64,000 nucleotides of DNA from a virus. Below are positions 58,808 through 64,000 of the stretch, piece by piece. The stretch's first letter is position 1, and each line of letters opens with the position of its first letter. Made by a program: the position numbers and the translations under genes. Below the pieces are notes generated by a model. The model saw only the letters and a program-made list of their open reading frames with translations, was not told the DNA's origin and did no database searches. The DNA lies in IMG/VR virus record IMGVR_UViG_3300008114_000042, positions 1 through 64,000 of that record; one strand, 5' to 3'.

Positions 58808-58879
58808 TAGGGAGAGCCAATGGATAGGCACTTTGTCTCCAAAACAAAGCAAAACAGGGTTCGACTCCCTGCTCCCTTG
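58808..58879 (+). tRNA. tRNA-Trp (CCA)
   Basis: D-arm GCC/GGC, anticodon arm TTTGT-CTCCAAA-ACAAA with anticodon CCA, T-arm CAGGG-TTCGACT-CCCTG and an acceptor ending CTCCCTT with G as discriminator, typical for tRNA-Trp. The first acceptor pair is mismatched (T-T) in this alignment, so the ends are uncertain by a base. Confidence 0.75.
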
Positions 58880-58906
58880 CAAAAGATTCCAAAGTGTGGT
58901 ATAAGC

Positions 58907-58977
58907 GCTCCCTTAAGTTAATAGTAAACTGGTAGTTTTACACACTACTCACGGCGGGGCGGTACCGTCAGGGAGTA
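58907..58977 (+). tRNA. tRNA-Val (UAC) with atypical D- and T-loops
   Basis: Acceptor GCTCCCT/AGGGAGT (first pair G-U), D-stem AGTT/AACT, anticodon arm GTAGT-TTTACAC-ACTAC with anticodon TAC, T-stem GGCGG/CCGTC. The T-loop is GGCGGTA instead of TTCxAxx, and the D-loop AATAGTA lacks the GG pair. All stem lengths are normal. Confidence 0.6.
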
Positions 58978-58984
58978 CGCACAA

Positions 58985-59051
58985 TGCTCTAGTTGGTACG
59001 GCGGGGTCCTCATAAGTCCCCTAGCCTTAGGTTCGAATCCTGATAGAGCAA
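58985..59051 (+). tRNA. tRNA-Met-like (CAU)
   Basis: Acceptor TGCTCTA/TAGAGCA and T-arm TTAGG-TTCGAAT-CCTGA are clear. The anticodon loop CTCATAA gives anticodon CAT on a stem with a T-T mismatch. The D-arm is short. It could be elongator Met or an Ile tRNA with modified C34. Confidence 0.65.
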
Positions 59052-59082
59052 CGGTTTCCAAGTAGCGAGCGCTTTGGAAGTG

Positions 59083-59091
59083 TGGTATAAT
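59083..59091 (+). promoter_or_regulatory. Extended -10 promoter, near-leaderless
   Basis: TGGTATAAT, 5-nt spacer GGAGT, ATG at 59097. The spacing is 11 nt from the first base of TATAAT. Confidence 0.62.
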
Positions 59092-59096
59092 GGAGT

Positions 59097-59519
59097 ATGA
59101 AAATTTGTGGAACCTGTAAAGAAGAAAAGCCAATTAGCGAGTTCTCCCTCAAAAAGGGAAAGCCCCAGTACAACTGTAAAGAATGTCATTCAAAGTATAG
59201 AAAAGCACACTACGAAAACAATAAGCAAAAATACATAGACAAGGCTGCTAAGAACAAGAAAGCATATGCCAGAGAGTATTACGACTGGCTAAGTGGCAAA
59301 TGTTGCGCTGACTGCGGGACGACAGACATAAGAGTCTTGGAACAGGACCATCTCAAAGATAAAAAGTTTAATATCTCTTTGCTAATAGGGAGGGTGAGAC
59401 TCTCTACGATGATGGAAGAATTGAATAAGTGTGAAATCGTGTGCGCCAACTGCCATATCATCCGTACCGGAGAAAGGGCGGGGTGGCTGAAACAAGAATA
59501 CTACGCGAATATAGTTTAG
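59097..59519 (+). CDS. HNH endonuclease overlapping tRNA-Gly
   Basis: The 140-residue protein has an N-terminal finger (MKICGTCKEEKP, then CKECHSKYR) and a C-terminal HNH-type core (CCADCGTTDIRVLEQDHLKD, then CEIVCANCHIIRT). It lies between tRNA genes with its own near-leaderless promoter. Its final five codons and stop lie within the 5' end of the tRNA-Gly gene, which suggests precise insertion at or invasion of the tRNA locus. Confidence 0.83.
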   Translation: MKICGTCKEEKPISEFSLKKGKPQYNCKECHSKYRKAHYENNKQKYIDKAAKNKKAYAREYYDWLSGKCCADCGTTDIRVLEQDHLKDKKFNISLLIGRVRLSTMMEELNKCEIVCANCHIIRTGERAGWLKQEYYANIV

Positions 59520-59575
59520 AGGTAGAACCAGTGATTTCCAATCATTCAGCCGGGGTTCGATTCCCCGTATTCGCT
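59505..59575 (+). tRNA. tRNA-Gly (UCC)
   Basis: Acceptor GCGAATA/TATTCGC, anticodon arm AGTGA-TTTCCAA-TCATT with anticodon TCC, and T-arm CGGGG-TTCGATT-CCCCG. It reads GGA. The first 15 nt are also the end of the HNH coding sequence. Confidence 0.85.
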
Positions 59576-59704
59576 CGCAAGGTATGGCTCAGTAATGTGA
59601 GGTGACGATGTTGATGCCTATGTCGCACATAGAGACATCGAAACAATATCATTATTCATCCCCAGCCACGCACCTACCAAGGGTTGCCGCCCGAGGGTAG
59701 AGAG

Positions 59705-59733
59705 GGGGAGAGGTCGGCAAAGCCTCTCCCCTT
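59705..59733 (+). terminator. Hairpin terminator
   Basis: GGGGAGAGG (59705-59713) pairs perfectly with CCTCTCCCC (59723-59731), followed by TT. The preceding ~130 nt (59576-59704) hold no supported gene, only a small hairpin near 59619 (CTATGT/ACATAG). Confidence 0.7.
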
Positions 59734-59741
59734 CATAATAA

Positions 59742-59750
59742 TGGTATAAT
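59742..59750 (+). promoter_or_regulatory. Extended -10 promoter, leaderless type
   Basis: TGGTATAAT, spacer AACTCT, then ATG at 59757. It lies 9 nt after the terminator T-run. Confidence 0.7.
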
Positions 59751-59756
59751 AACTCT

Positions 59757-59843
59757 ATGTGGTGTGACGTACATCGACAGAAATTTGATTTAGATGAGAA
59801 TGGATGGCCTACATGCGAGGACAAGGAGAAAGAGAAGGACTAA
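59757..59843 (+). CDS. Small leaderless ORF (28 aa)
   Basis: The peptide begins MWCDVHRQKFDLDENGWPTC and has an acidic-basic tail. The Cys and His residues could bind a metal. The invariant 12-nt promoter spacing supports translation. It overlaps the next ORF in another frame. Confidence 0.45.
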   Translation: MWCDVHRQKFDLDENGWPTCEDKEKEKD

Positions 59844-60012
59844 GAAAGTCCTTGCCCTATCTCTTGTTCTGGTTGCTGTGTGGGGGATGATACATTACCG
59901 TGTCGTCCCAGTTATGTACTACAATATTCTATGTTTCTTTGATACGGAATACAACGCAATGAGGACCGATGCAGGACACCAAGAATGTTTGGAGTCCTAT
60001 CACGAGCGATAA
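59800..60012 (+). CDS. Small membrane protein
   Basis: The ~70-residue protein has a very basic N-terminus (RTRRKRRTKK) followed by a transmembrane helix (VLALSLVLVAVWGMIHY). The positive-inside rule suggests the N-terminus is cytoplasmic. A start at 59794 is also possible. It overlaps the leaderless ORF and may be translationally coupled to it. Confidence 0.5.
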   Translation: MDGLHARTRRKRRTKKVLALSLVLVAVWGMIHYRVVPVMYYNILCFFDTEYNAMRTDAGHQECLESYHER

Positions 60013-60064
60013 GGGGCGGGACGGATCAGACCTCCTGCCCTTTGTCTATACCTCAATATTCAAG

Positions 60065-60148
60065 GGAAGATTGGCAGAGTGGCTAATGCAGCGGCTTGCT
60101 AAGCCGTAGGTCCGTAAGGGTCCGTAGGTTCGAATCCTACATCTTCCT
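60065..60148 (+). tRNA. tRNA-Ser (GCU)
   Basis: An 84-nt class II cloverleaf: acceptor GGAAGAT/ATCTTCC, anticodon arm GCGGC-TTGCTAA-GCCGT with anticodon GCT, a long variable arm (GGTCC/GGTCC region) and T-arm GTAGG-TTCGAAT-CCTAC. Confidence 0.9.
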
Positions 60149-60164
60149 CTGTGGTTTAAAAGTG

Positions 60165-60223
60165 TGATACAATTGAACTGGCCTGAAACCAGTCAACGCA
60201 GGGGACCGCAATGGTTGCCCTGC
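60165..60223 (+). promoter_or_regulatory. Possible promoter and paired hairpins before tRNA-Glu
   Basis: TGATACAAT ends at 60173. Hairpins ACTGG/CCAGT (about 60178-60194) and GCAGGG/CCCTGC (60198-60223, with an inner ACC/GGT stem) lie between it and tRNA-Glu. They may act in processing. Confidence 0.35.
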
Positions 60224-60226
60224 CAA

Positions 60227-60299
60227 GGTCCGTTAGAGTAGCGGTAATCTCGCTTCCCTCTCAAGGAAGAGAACAGGGGTTCAAATCCCCTACGGACTA
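60227..60299 (+). tRNA. tRNA-Glu (CUC)
   Basis: Acceptor GGTCCGT/ACGGACT, D-arm GAG/CTC, anticodon arm CTTCC-CTCTCAA-GGAAG with anticodon CTC, T-arm AGGGG-TTCAAAT-CCCCT. It reads GAG. Confidence 0.9.
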
Positions 60300-60304
60300 C
60301 GCAA

Positions 60305-60385
60305 GGCCTAATGGTGGAACGGTATACACGCACGACTCAAAATCGTGTGCTTTGCGGCATGTGGGTTCGAATCCCACTTGGGCTA
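60305..60385 (+). tRNA. tRNA-Leu (CAA)
   Basis: An 81-nt class II cloverleaf: acceptor GGCCTAA/TTGGGCT (with G-U pairs), anticodon arm CACGA-CTCAAAA-TCGTG with anticodon CAA, a variable arm and T-arm GTGGG-TTCGAAT-CCCAC. It reads UUG. Confidence 0.88.
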
Positions 60386-60438
60386 CAAATGAGAGCATCT
60401 TGTGATGCGAATAAAAGCATTCCGTAAGGTCGGAGTGC

Positions 60439-60444
60439 TATACT
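60439..60444 (+). promoter_or_regulatory. Possible -10 box before surface protein
   Basis: TATACT lies 34 nt before the ATG at 60478, which is preceded by CAAGGAG. No convincing -35 exists. Confidence 0.35.
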
Positions 60445-60477
60445 TAGAAGAATGCGCAACCAATCCAAGGAGAAATA

Positions 60478-61041
60478 ATGAAGAAGACTCTATCAGCACT
60501 AGGACTAAGTTCAATCGGATTAATCGCTGTTACGGCTACCGCACCAGCCTTCGCTACCCCGTCAGAGATGGTAACCGTCTGCCACGTTACTCCCGGCAAT
60601 TCGGTAACGCTGACTATCCCAGAGGATCAGGCCAATGGTCACCTAACAGGCAAGGCAGCAGGACACGACCTGAACGGCCCTGTAGAGGACTATCTTGGTG
60701 AGTGCAAGCCTACCCCTACGCCTACACCAACACCTACCCCAACACCTACTCCAACCCCAACGGAGACATCTACACCAACACCAGAACCAACGCCAGAGGC
60801 TACTTCGGTGAACCCGGAGGCGGCTCTACCGCTGGAAGTTCTTCCTGCCACTATTGCTGATCCCATCATGGTCAATATACCTCAGAAGGCAACCTTACCA
60901 GTAGAGGTTAATGCTGGTGGCGGGGGTAGTCAGGATGAAGGCCCATCACCATTAACACTAGTAGGACTACTACTAATGTCTGCTGGTGTGGTAACCGCAA
61001 CATTCTCCGGTATCCAGATGCTTGCTAAGCGTGGAATCTAA
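60478..61041 (+). CDS. Secreted Pro/Thr-repeat surface protein
   Basis: The 187-residue protein has a signal peptide (likely cleavage after PAFA, residue ~26), a short domain with VTVCHVTPGNSVTLTIPEDQ and NGHLTGKAAGHDLNGP, a Pro-Thr repeat region (about residues 77-106) and a C-terminal hydrophobic helix (LTLVGLLLMSAGVVTATFSG). The CHxT and NGHL elements resemble a small domain found in actinobacterial secreted proteins. It would sit in the host envelope during infection; superinfection exclusion is one possibility. No LPxTG motif exists. Confidence 0.65.
   Translation: MKKTLSALGLSSIGLIAVTATAPAFATPSEMVTVCHVTPGNSVTLTIPEDQANGHLTGKAAGHDLNGPVEDYLGECKPTPTPTPTPTPTPTPTPTETSTPTPEPTPEATSVNPEAALPLEVLPATIADPIMVNIPQKATLPVEVNAGGGGSQDEGPSPLTLVGLLLMSAGVVTATFSGIQMLAKRGI
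60707..60801 (+). repeat. Pro-Thr coding microsatellite
   Basis: Tandem 6-nt units of the form CCNACN encode (PT)n in the surface protein. Synonymous variation between units indicates they are not recent perfect copies. Confidence 0.75.
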
Positions 61042-61058
61042 ATAAACCAAAGGATAGG

Positions 61059-61100
61059 AGGGGCAGGGACTTGACAACCTGCCCCTTCTTCCTGTATAAT
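61059..61100 (+). terminator. Terminator with the next promoter's -35 in its loop
   Basis: AGGGGCAGG (61059-61067) pairs with CCTGCCCCT (61078-61086). The 10-nt loop contains TTGACA (61071-61076), which has TATAAT (61095-61100) 18 nt downstream. The ATG of the next gene is at 61130 after AAAGGAG. Confidence 0.7.
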
Positions 61101-61129
61101 AGAGACACGTTGAACAAAGGAGAAGCACT

Positions 61130-61261
61130 ATGCGGGACTTTTCTCTCACAGAGGAATGGCTAAGCAAGTTCATTAAGGACACTAATCAAGAAATCATTCT
61201 TCTTTATGGAAAGATTACAGACCTAGAAAAGAAGGTAGAGCATTTTGCCTCCAAGAAGTAA
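61130..61261 (+). CDS. Small coiled-coil-like protein (43 aa)
   Basis: The ORF has a strong ribosome site and its own promoter. The sequence is helical (LSKFIKDTNQEIILLYGKIT, then DLEKKVEHF), with heptad-like spacing. The function is unknown. Confidence 0.5.
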   Translation: MRDFSLTEEWLSKFIKDTNQEIILLYGKITDLEKKVEHFASKK

Positions 61262-61439
61262 GCGAGCCCCGGTAGTCAAGGATGGTGGGATGTTCGTCCC
61301 CACTCCCGATGTTCAACTAACCAGAAAGTCTGGTTGGTGTATGGAGTTCCCAGCGGCGCATGATAGATGTCCTTATCAACTTCTTTCGGGCAAGTGTGGG
61401 TGTGACTGCGGTCATCCCCATTACAAAGGAAATAAGTAA
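61245..61439 (+). CDS. Small Cys-rich zinc-type protein
   Basis: The open frame runs 64 residues from a TTG at 61245; ATG at 61290 is another start. It contains GWCMEFPAAHDRCPYQL and CGCDCGHPH, four or five Cys and two His in a likely zinc site. It ends in a TAATG overlap with the next small ORF. Confidence 0.45.
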   Translation: MPPRSKRAPVVKDGGMFVPTPDVQLTRKSGWCMEFPAAHDRCPYQLLSGKCGCDCGHPHYKGNK

Positions 61440-61541
61440 TGTCTGTTTCAACTCTAAAAATGTGCTCTTGTAAGTGTAACAAATCCAAATCAGATAATCT
61501 AATGATAGAATTCCTACGAAAGAGAAAAACTAATGCCTAAT
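61440..61541 (+). CDS. Small CSCKC protein (33 aa)
   Basis: Starts in the overlap and reads MSVSTLKMCSCKCNKSKSDN, then a basic helix. Three clustered Cys suggest metal binding or a redox role. It overlaps the next ATG in another frame. Confidence 0.4.
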
Positions 61542-61739
61542 GCCGAAACATCAAAGCGCACCTTCTACACTACACCCGCTCGCTTCTGCGAGGATGCTCT
61601 TGCCATTATGGGCGAGGTATACGGAATCGGAGAAGACAGCGAGCAGCACCCTGAGGACGTTTTTGTCAACCTTAGTGTTGTTATGCAGATAATGAGTCTC
61701 AATACTACCAAAATTATGAATGCCTATTGGAGGCGTTGA
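61533..61739 (+). CDS. Small hypothetical protein
   Basis: The 68-residue protein starts MPNAETSKRTFYTTPARFCE and is largely helical. Overlaps on both sides (TGATG at the end) indicate coupled translation. Confidence 0.5.
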   Translation: MPNAETSKRTFYTTPARFCEDALAIMGEVYGIGEDSEQHPEDVFVNLSVVMQIMSLNTTKIMNAYWRR

Positions 61740-61918
61740 TGCCCAACTACAGTTATGTGTGTGCCTATTGTGGGCCAGCAAACATCTTTCAGCAGATAAC
61801 GGAGAAGCCCTTGACTTCCTGCCCGGAATGCGGCAAACTAGGGTTTAGGAAGTTGTTCACCGCCCCCGCTATTTCCTTTAAGGGAAGCGGTTTCGCAAGT
61901 AACGATAAGGGGAAGTAG
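61739..61918 (+). CDS. FmdB-type zinc ribbon protein
   Basis: The 59-residue protein has YVCAYCG near its start and CPECGKLG near residue 33, then the conserved RKLFTAPAISFKGSGF ending of FmdB-family zinc ribbons. The cellular role of this family is not well known. It is fully coupled to neighbouring genes. Confidence 0.75.
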   Translation: MPNYSYVCAYCGPANIFQQITEKPLTSCPECGKLGFRKLFTAPAISFKGSGFASNDKGK

Positions 61919-62247
61919 TGAGATATTTTATGGCTGATCCCGACAATAAGGAAAGATTGCTTAAGGTTCCTCACCGGGTAGTTATTGAAATCCAGAAAGA
62001 CTACGCCGTTCAGACGTTTGAGGAAATGAAAAGAGTAGAGTCTTTTGCCTACATCAATGCCTGCATCTCAGCAGGAGAGCGGATCATGGACTATGCTGAT
62101 GAGTCTGAAATGGCTAAGGACTATTCTAACTACAAAGTCATCGATGGTATGAGATACATCGAAGTCAGCACAGCGGTACAGTGTGCGCTTGTCCCAATTT
62201 CCACTATGCTTGGTGGGAAGGACGATGAGAGGACGGATGATGACTGA
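61918..62247 (+). CDS. Hypothetical protein
   Basis: The 109-residue frame begins at GTG 61918; ATG at 61930 is also possible. The protein is helical with a very acidic C-terminus (KDDERTDDD). Its last 8 nt overlap the first gene of the GC-rich insert. Confidence 0.5.
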   Translation: MRYFMADPDNKERLLKVPHRVVIEIQKDYAVQTFEEMKRVESFAYINACISAGERIMDYADESEMAKDYSNYKVIDGMRYIEVSTAVQCALVPISTMLGGKDDERTDDD

Positions 62248-62377
62248 CCACGAACCGATGTGCCCGTGCAACAATGCCGACGAGCGCGGCTGCTTCCTCA
62301 TCAGCGCCAACACTGGCAAGTGCGTGTCCTGCGTGTGTGGAGACAAGATGGACACGGCTCTAGGCGGTGAGCGATGA
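62240..62377 (+). CDS. Small Cys-rich protein (45 aa)
   Basis: The ORF begins MTDHEPMCPCNNADERGCFL and later has CVSCVCGDK. Seven Cys in 45 residues suggest a zinc or iron-sulfur site. The DNA is more GC-rich than the preceding genes. It overlaps the next gene by 4 nt. Confidence 0.55.
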   Translation: MTDHEPMCPCNNADERGCFLISANTGKCVSCVCGDKMDTALGGER

Positions 62378-62628
62378 CTCACGACCCGCTGTGCACCACG
62401 GTACTGAATACCGAGATGAGCGAAGCGTTCTGTGACTGCGCCCTGATCGCCCGTGTCCGCGAGGACGAGCGGAAGCATGAGATTCCCACCACGCTCTCCT
62501 ACGCCGCTGGCCTGTCCGCTGCGCGGGAAGCAGTGGTTGAAGTCCATCGCAAGTGGGGATACCCGCAGCAACTCATCGACAGCAACGTAATCATCGCCGC
62601 TATCGACGCATTAAAGGAGGAGTCATGA
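62374..62628 (+). CDS. Small hypothetical protein in GC-rich insert
   Basis: The 84-residue protein starts MTHDPLCTTVLNTEMSEAFC, with a CDC pair, then a helical body. Base composition is about 60% GC in places, unlike the preceding kilobase. It is coupled to both neighbours by ATGA overlaps. Confidence 0.55.
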   Translation: MTHDPLCTTVLNTEMSEAFCDCALIARVREDERKHEIPTTLSYAAGLSAAREAVVEVHRKWGYPQQLIDSNVIIAAIDALKEES

Positions 62629-62897
62629 GCATCCAGCGGTGGCGCATCGACACAAGCGGGAGCGAGTACGTCACTTACGCCGATTACGTCGCTGCCCTAG
62701 CCGACGCTGAACAGCGAATGGAACGAATCACCCGTGAGGACGACAACCGGGCGCTGTGGGACAACCGCCAGTGGAACGCCGCGCTGGACGCTGTGCGGAA
62801 AGCGGTTGTCGCTACGGATGCTCCATGCAGCGGCCTGTGTGAGTGCATACCGCACGCCCTCGCCGCTATTGACGAACTCGCCCGAGAAGGAGAATAA
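62625..62897 (+). CDS. Small hypothetical protein in GC-rich insert
   Basis: The 90-residue protein (start MSIQRWRIDTSGSEYVTYAD) has a helical body typical of accessory proteins that begin with a strand and YADYVAALADAEQ. I placed the start at 62625 because ATGA overlaps the upstream stop. GC is about 65% in its 3' half. Confidence 0.55.
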   Translation: MSIQRWRIDTSGSEYVTYADYVAALADAEQRMERITREDDNRALWDNRQWNAALDAVRKAVVATDAPCSGLCECIPHALAAIDELAREGE

Positions 62898-62900
62898 CTA

Positions 62901-63257
62901 ATGAAGCGACTACTCATCACGGGTTCACGAACGTGGACAGACTACGCAGTGATCTATACTGCCCTACTTGAATACCAGAAGAAGGTAAATGAGTCCATCA
63001 CTGTTGTCCACGGTGGTGCTCGTGGTGCTGACTACCTTGCTCACACGGCAGCAAAGCGACTACTTCTCTTTACTGAGCCGCACGGGGCAAAGTGGGAAGA
63101 CTTTGGTAGCGCCGCAGGACCCATCAGAAACAGGGAAATGGTGGAGTCAGACATAGATGTCTGCTTCGCTTTCATTCGCAAGAACAGCAAGGGAGCAACT
63201 GGCTGCGCACGCATGGCTGAGCAGGCAGGGATTCCCACAACCTATTGGAGAGAATAA
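62901..63257 (+). CDS. YspA/SLOG-family protein
   Basis: The 118-residue protein has MKRLLITGSRTW, VVHGGARGADYLAH and GPIRNREMVE, the three signatures of the YspA-type SLOG fold, a Rossmann-like nucleotide-binding domain related to DprA and LOG proteins. Members bind or process NAD- or ADP-ribose-like ligands in some systems. The one here is a stand-alone domain with no effector fused. Confidence 0.8.
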   Translation: MKRLLITGSRTWTDYAVIYTALLEYQKKVNESITVVHGGARGADYLAHTAAKRLLLFTEPHGAKWEDFGSAAGPIRNREMVESDIDVCFAFIRKNSKGATGCARMAEQAGIPTTYWRE

Positions 63258-63490
63258 TGAGAAGCGATATTGACTATGATTTTGACGAGGCACTCGGTGC
63301 CCTGCGCGATGCGGAGGCTGCTGTTGAGCGTGCTCGCTACACCTATAAGGATAGCGCACCAGAGCCCATCGACCCCAAGGACATAGAGCAGGCTATTGAC
63401 AGATGTGTAGAGAACTACACAAAGATGCGTGATCGTCAGCCCACTACCGCTGAACTTGCTGATGCTATTCTGAGTGCTGTGGCCTTCTAA
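63257..63490 (+). CDS. Small acidic helical protein
   Basis: The 77-residue protein starts in a TAATG overlap and is helical (GALRDAEAAVERARYTYKDS). No motif is recognised. It follows the SLOG gene directly. Confidence 0.5.
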   Translation: MRSDIDYDFDEALGALRDAEAAVERARYTYKDSAPEPIDPKDIEQAIDRCVENYTKMRDRQPTTAELADAILSAVAF

Positions 63491-63519
63491 AATATAATTC
63501 CTTTTTAAACTGTTCGTGC

Positions 63520-63525
63520 TATAAT
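63520..63525 (+). promoter_or_regulatory. -10 promoter element
   Basis: TGCTATAAT (extended form) lies 39 nt before the ATG at 63559. GGGAG is in the leader. Confidence 0.5.
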
Positions 63526-63558
63526 GCAAACGAAAATTAGTTTTTGGGAGTGAGCAGC

Positions 63559-63780
63559 ATGTACGGGCGAGGACGAGTAATAGAAGCAGATGCCATTGTT
63601 TTTCTCATCAACGAGCAGAGAAGTGCTATTGCTGAATACAGTACAGACTATGAAGTAGGGTATGAACGTGGTCTAAAAAAGGCAATGGAAATCATTTGCC
63701 GTTACGTCGCAAAAATCTATGGGGGCGAGATAGCCACGATCCCTCCCATCGTCATTAAGACTGCCCCGAAAAGGAGATAA
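63559..63780 (+). CDS. Small hypothetical protein
   Basis: The 73-residue protein begins MYGRGRVIEADAIVFLINEQ and is alpha/beta with a basic end. I chose the ATG at 63559 for its GGGAG; TTG 63544 and GTG 63550 open the same frame. Confidence 0.5.
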   Translation: MYGRGRVIEADAIVFLINEQRSAIAEYSTDYEVGYERGLKKAMEIICRYVAKIYGGEIATIPPIVIKTAPKRR

Positions 63781-63781
63781 G

Positions 63782-64000
63782 ATGGAAGAACGCAGAGTAG
63801 CGCATAGGCGTAAGTGGTCATCCCCCGAACGCCGGGTAAGGTTAGGAAGTCGTCAGCATCCAGTAATAGCAACCATTATTACGACTGCTGTTGCTTCTGC
63901 CGTTGTCGTGGGTATTGCCTATGCTGGGGCCAACATCGACAGCATCCTCAAAGGAACGCCCTACGAGGCCGCTGGCTGGTGTTCAAATAACCCCGTATCA
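63782..64000 (+). CDS. Membrane protein, N-terminal part (cut by window edge)
   Basis: The frame is open from ATG 63782 (after AAGGAG) to the right edge. It has a basic cytoplasmic start (EERRVAHRRKW) and a transmembrane helix (VIATIITTAVASAVVVGIAY), then an exposed region with one Cys. The rest of the protein lies outside the window. Confidence 0.6.
   Translation, partial: MEERRVAHRRKWSSPERRVRLGSRQHPVIATIITTAVASAVVVGIAYAGANIDSILKGTPYEAAGWCSNNPVS

Noticed and set aside
59579-59680. Possible degenerate tRNA after tRNA-Gly (AGGT and ACCT then ACCA)
   Set aside because: No T-loop, anticodon arm or continuous acceptor stem could be drawn.
60211-60405. 64-codon open frame across tRNA-Glu and tRNA-Leu
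   Set aside because: It runs through two well-formed tRNA genes and has no ribosome site.
60707-60801. Short regular repeats that could suggest a CRISPR array
   Set aside because: The 6-nt units are in frame, encode Pro-Thr and have no spacers.

Overview
The window is one contiguous stretch of a large tailed-phage genome, almost certainly a long-tailed siphovirus of an actinobacterium. The order portal, XkdF-like protease/scaffold, HK97-fold capsid, connectors, tail tube, frameshifted chaperones, 2615-residue tape measure and tail tip defines the phage. A WhiB-type iron-sulfur regulator and a secreted transglycosylase resembling resuscitation-promoting factors point to an actinobacterial host. 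I see no integrase, excisionase or immunity repressor, and every gene I can support lies on the + strand. GC is moderate, near 50% by eye, well below most actinobacterial hosts. The arrangement recalls the large tRNA-bearing Streptomyces siphoviruses, but that placement is inference.

Layout. 1-2768: small virion-associated and Cys-motif proteins. 2852-7083: a class II ribonucleotide reductase carrying an intein, with an HNH endonuclease gene on each side. 7181-20297: a large LamG-like virion protein, portal, protease, capsid, connectors, tail tube and chaperones. 20333-35763: tape measure and tail tip/fibre proteins. 35795-50399: replication and recombination (MerR-like protein, DnaB helicase, primase, probable ssDNA-binding protein, DNA polymerase III alpha, MazG, RecA, PD-(D/E)XK and Cas4-like nucleases, a RuvC split between two frames), interrupted by HNH genes. 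50505-54250: LAGLIDADG protein, lysis transglycosylase and both terminase subunits, about 40 kb from the portal. 54247-58444: small regulatory and accessory genes including WhiB and a deoxycytidylate deaminase-like enzyme. 58481-60385: eight recognisable tRNA genes, one tRNA-like element and another HNH gene. 60478-64000: a Pro/Thr-repeat surface protein and many overlapping small ORFs, with a GC-rich insert at about 62.24-62.90 kb.

Gene expression has a clear grammar. Dozens of extended -10 promoters (TGGTATAAT) precede genes, some with TTGACA 17-18 nt upstream. At twelve genes the first base of the -10 hexamer lies exactly 12 nt before the start codon, which predicts leaderless mRNAs. Two more genes sit at 11 and 13 nt. 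Terminator hairpins often abut these promoters, and several upstream stop codons lie inside the -10 box.

The replication and nucleotide genes form a largely self-sufficient DNA synthesis set and are also the targets of mobile DNA. Six HNH genes, one free LAGLIDADG protein and one LAGLIDADG-containing intein sit in or beside RNR, ssDNA-binding protein/polymerase, MazG/RecA, RuvC and a tRNA gene. The intein lacks the usual first Cys/Ser but carries the complete Trp-Cys-Thr signature of class 3 inteins, and it splits the reductase immediately before a conserved active-site cysteine.
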